This document shows, one piece after another, positions 5,779 to 6,393 of a stretch of DNA of 6,393 nt. Each line of letters starts with the position of its first letter. The first letter of the stretch is position 1. The translations under genes were made by a program, and so were the position numbers. The DNA is from Deltaproteobacteria bacterium (lineage in GTDB: Bacteria > Desulfobacterota > Desulfobacteria > Desulfobacterales > B30-G6), in assembly GCA_003647375.1 (NCBI GenBank), contig QMMS01000256.1, forward strand, positions 1 through 6,393. The letters are read 5' to 3'. A model generated the notes under the pieces. The model searched no databases. It worked only from the letters and a program-made list of their open reading frames with translations, and was not told where the DNA came from.

Positions 5779-5799
5779 GTGATATGGTCGAAATACACT

Positions 5800-5910
5800 C
5801 TACAAATCAAGCCGAGAATAATTCCAGATGCCTCCAACAAAAACAAGGTTATCAGGCACCTGAAAAATTACCGGTGTGCGATTATTATCACCACCGACCA
5901 AATCTTGCAT
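5800..5910 (-). CDS. Possible short frame or gene fragment, 36 residues
   Basis: The minus-strand frame from ATG 5910 to TAG 5800 encodes MQDLVGGDNNRTPV followed by a hydrophobic, protein-like end (IFQVPDNLVFVGGIWNYS). The same frame stays open another 18 or so codons upstream with no further ATG, up to a stop, so this may be the tail of a broken gene. GGAAAGG lies upstream at moderate spacing, and a small hairpin follows the stop. A 52-codon plus-strand frame (5784-5942) overlaps it and cannot be ruled out as the real one. No family is recognised. Confidence 0.22.
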   Translation of the reverse strand: MQDLVGGDNNRTPVIFQVPDNLVFVGGIWNYSRLDL

Positions 5911-5989
5911 TGGCAAGCCTTTCCGTGATACCTTGGCGATGACCAGATGGTATCGGTAAAATTTACATTAAATTTGATAACTGGACTTG

Positions 5990-6038
5990 TCTCCATCTAT
6001 CACCGGTTGACCTAAAAGTGGGAAACTGTCAAGTTATC
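5990..6038 (+). repeat. Imperfect long-range direct repeat, right copy
   Basis: This is the counterpart of 1317-1367. The core 6012-6038 matches at 25 of 27 positions, and the preceding TCTCCAT-CTAT and CCGGT pieces align with a two-base gap. This copy is the more complete one, because it extends into a hairpin. The copies are about 4.67 kb apart and bracket the operon in direct orientation. Confidence 0.6.
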
Positions 6039-6042
6039 CCAC
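6018..6042. repeat. Stem-loop within the right repeat
   Basis: GTGGGAAACT (6018-6027) pairs with AGTT-A-TCCCAC (6032-6042) around a GTCA loop: ten pairs with one bulged A (6036). No U tract follows, so it is not a typical terminator. It may be a structured end of a repeat or mobile element, or a protein-binding site. Confidence 0.5.
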
Positions 6043-6219
6043 GTTCAGGTGAACGACATATACGGTATCAGTATCACAGGTCCCTCCACCCTCGGCGATT
6101 TGATGGTATCACAACCTTTATGGCTTGATAATGTACTGGATTTTTGATAAGATTTTTATGATGTTGGGATCATGATATTCTCAATGTACCACAAGGCATC
6201 GACACCATGTGATATATAA

Positions 6220-6393
6220 TTTATCTGGGATGATGTCTTTAATTTCGATGTCACTGATACAGCTAAAAGATATGGTATGTATCTTTATTTGACATTTGGT
6301 GCTATTAAAATCAGATACTGGCACGAAAGCACAGGTTTAAAGATAAATAGACCCGCCACAACATCTGGTATCCTCTTTAAGGTCTTGGAATGA
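6220..6393 (+). pseudogene. Start-less protein-like frame at the window end
   Basis: An open frame runs from after the stop at 6217-6219 to the TGA that closes the window (6391-6393), 57 codons, with its first ATG at 6277. It reads DVTDTAKRYGMYLYLTFGA, later KIRYWHESTGLKI, then NRPATTSGILFKVLE. The end is protein-like, and the 15-base repeat encodes its ATTSG portion. Upstream frames break repeatedly. I do not recognise it. A remnant of a larger gene is likelier than a functional 38-residue protein. Confidence 0.22.
6356..6370 (+). repeat. 15-base direct repeat, copy 2
   Basis: Exact second copy of CCACAACATCTGGTA (first at 5730-5744), located 23 bases from the end of the window. Confidence 0.55.

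Larger units (their letters stand above)
5618..5782 (+). pseudogene. Start-less protein-like frame, possible gene remnant
   Basis: A 54-codon open frame follows a stop at 5615-5617 and ends at TGA 5780-5782. It has no early ATG. Its translation contains protein-like stretches (GFSKYTNERHGVNPES, then IPAMYLRNIEKKQTTTSG, then RPLRLKAVF). I do not recognise the family. The TTSG-coding stretch is the 15-base repeat that recurs at 6356-6370 in the same reading frame relative to the next fragment. Best read as a decayed fragment, possibly of a mobile-element gene; chance coding is possible. Confidence 0.25.
5556..6393. other. Gene-poor AT-rich region with repeats and coding debris
   Basis: These 838 bases after the operon hold no convincing intact gene. 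Contents are a weak hairpin, the palindrome at 5600-5611, two copies of a 15-base direct repeat, the right copy of the long imperfect repeat with a strong hairpin, and several short frames that look like protein but lack starts or are broken. The pattern resembles eroded insertion or repeat sequence, but no transposase motif or terminal inverted repeat pair was identified. Confidence 0.5.

Noticed and set aside
5784..5942. 52-codon plus-strand frame in the right spacer
   Set aside because: No Shine-Dalgarno sequence, unremarkable translation, and it competes with a more protein-like minus-strand frame; too weak to annotate.
5556..6393. Complete insertion sequence in the right spacer
   Set aside because: No transposase catalytic motif, no pair of terminal inverted repeats and no target duplication could be identified; only repeat fragments are visible.
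1..6393. CRISPR array, tRNA or rRNA genes
   Set aside because: No regularly spaced repeats, tRNA cloverleaf or rRNA-like sequence was seen.

Overview
The window is bacterial, with moderate GC in the genes and visibly AT-richer spacers. The cobalamin-dependent radical SAM fragment at the left edge and the gene style suggest a Desulfobacterales-like (former deltaproteobacterial) sulfate reducer or a relative. That is an impression from protein style, not a proven assignment.

Layout. (1) 1-672: the C-terminal 223 residues of a B12-binding-type radical SAM protein, cut by the window edge. (2) 672-1478: a gene-poor spacer. It holds a short frame coupled to the radical SAM stop and apparently broken by a one-base shift (672-933), and a convergent 60-residue gene on the minus strand (867-1049) whose Arg-Arg pairs recur every six residues; that gene has an excellent ribosome binding site and a TATAAT box. 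It also holds a terminator-like hairpin (1177-1212), one copy of an imperfect repeat (1317-1367) and a good sigma70-type promoter (1412-1441). (3) 1479-5555: a tight four-gene plus-strand operon, made of a GT4-type glycosyltransferase and three consecutive GH130 (beta-mannoside phosphorylase/hydrolase) paralogues. Gaps are 7 and 12 bases, and the last junction is a one-base stop/start overlap (TGATG). (4) 5556-6393: 838 bases with no convincing intact gene. It contains the second copy of the imperfect repeat, a strong hairpin, a 15-base exact direct repeat and several short protein-like frames that look like decayed coding sequence.

How the genes fit together. GH130 enzymes reversibly phosphorolyse beta-mannosides to alpha-mannose 1-phosphate, and some members hydrolyse them. 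Genes 2 and 4 of the operon keep the family's key residues. Gene 2 has the long insertion seen in oligomannan-type members. Gene 4 is a compact, classical member. Gene 3 keeps the putative catalytic Asp but has lost an Arg and a His that the others retain. With the GT4 enzyme in front, the operon probably builds and/or trims a mannose-containing oligosaccharide inside the cell, for storage, osmoprotection or the envelope. No transporter, signal peptide or sugar-uptake gene is present, which favours an intracellular glycan over import of external mannan. The substrate cannot be read from the sequence.
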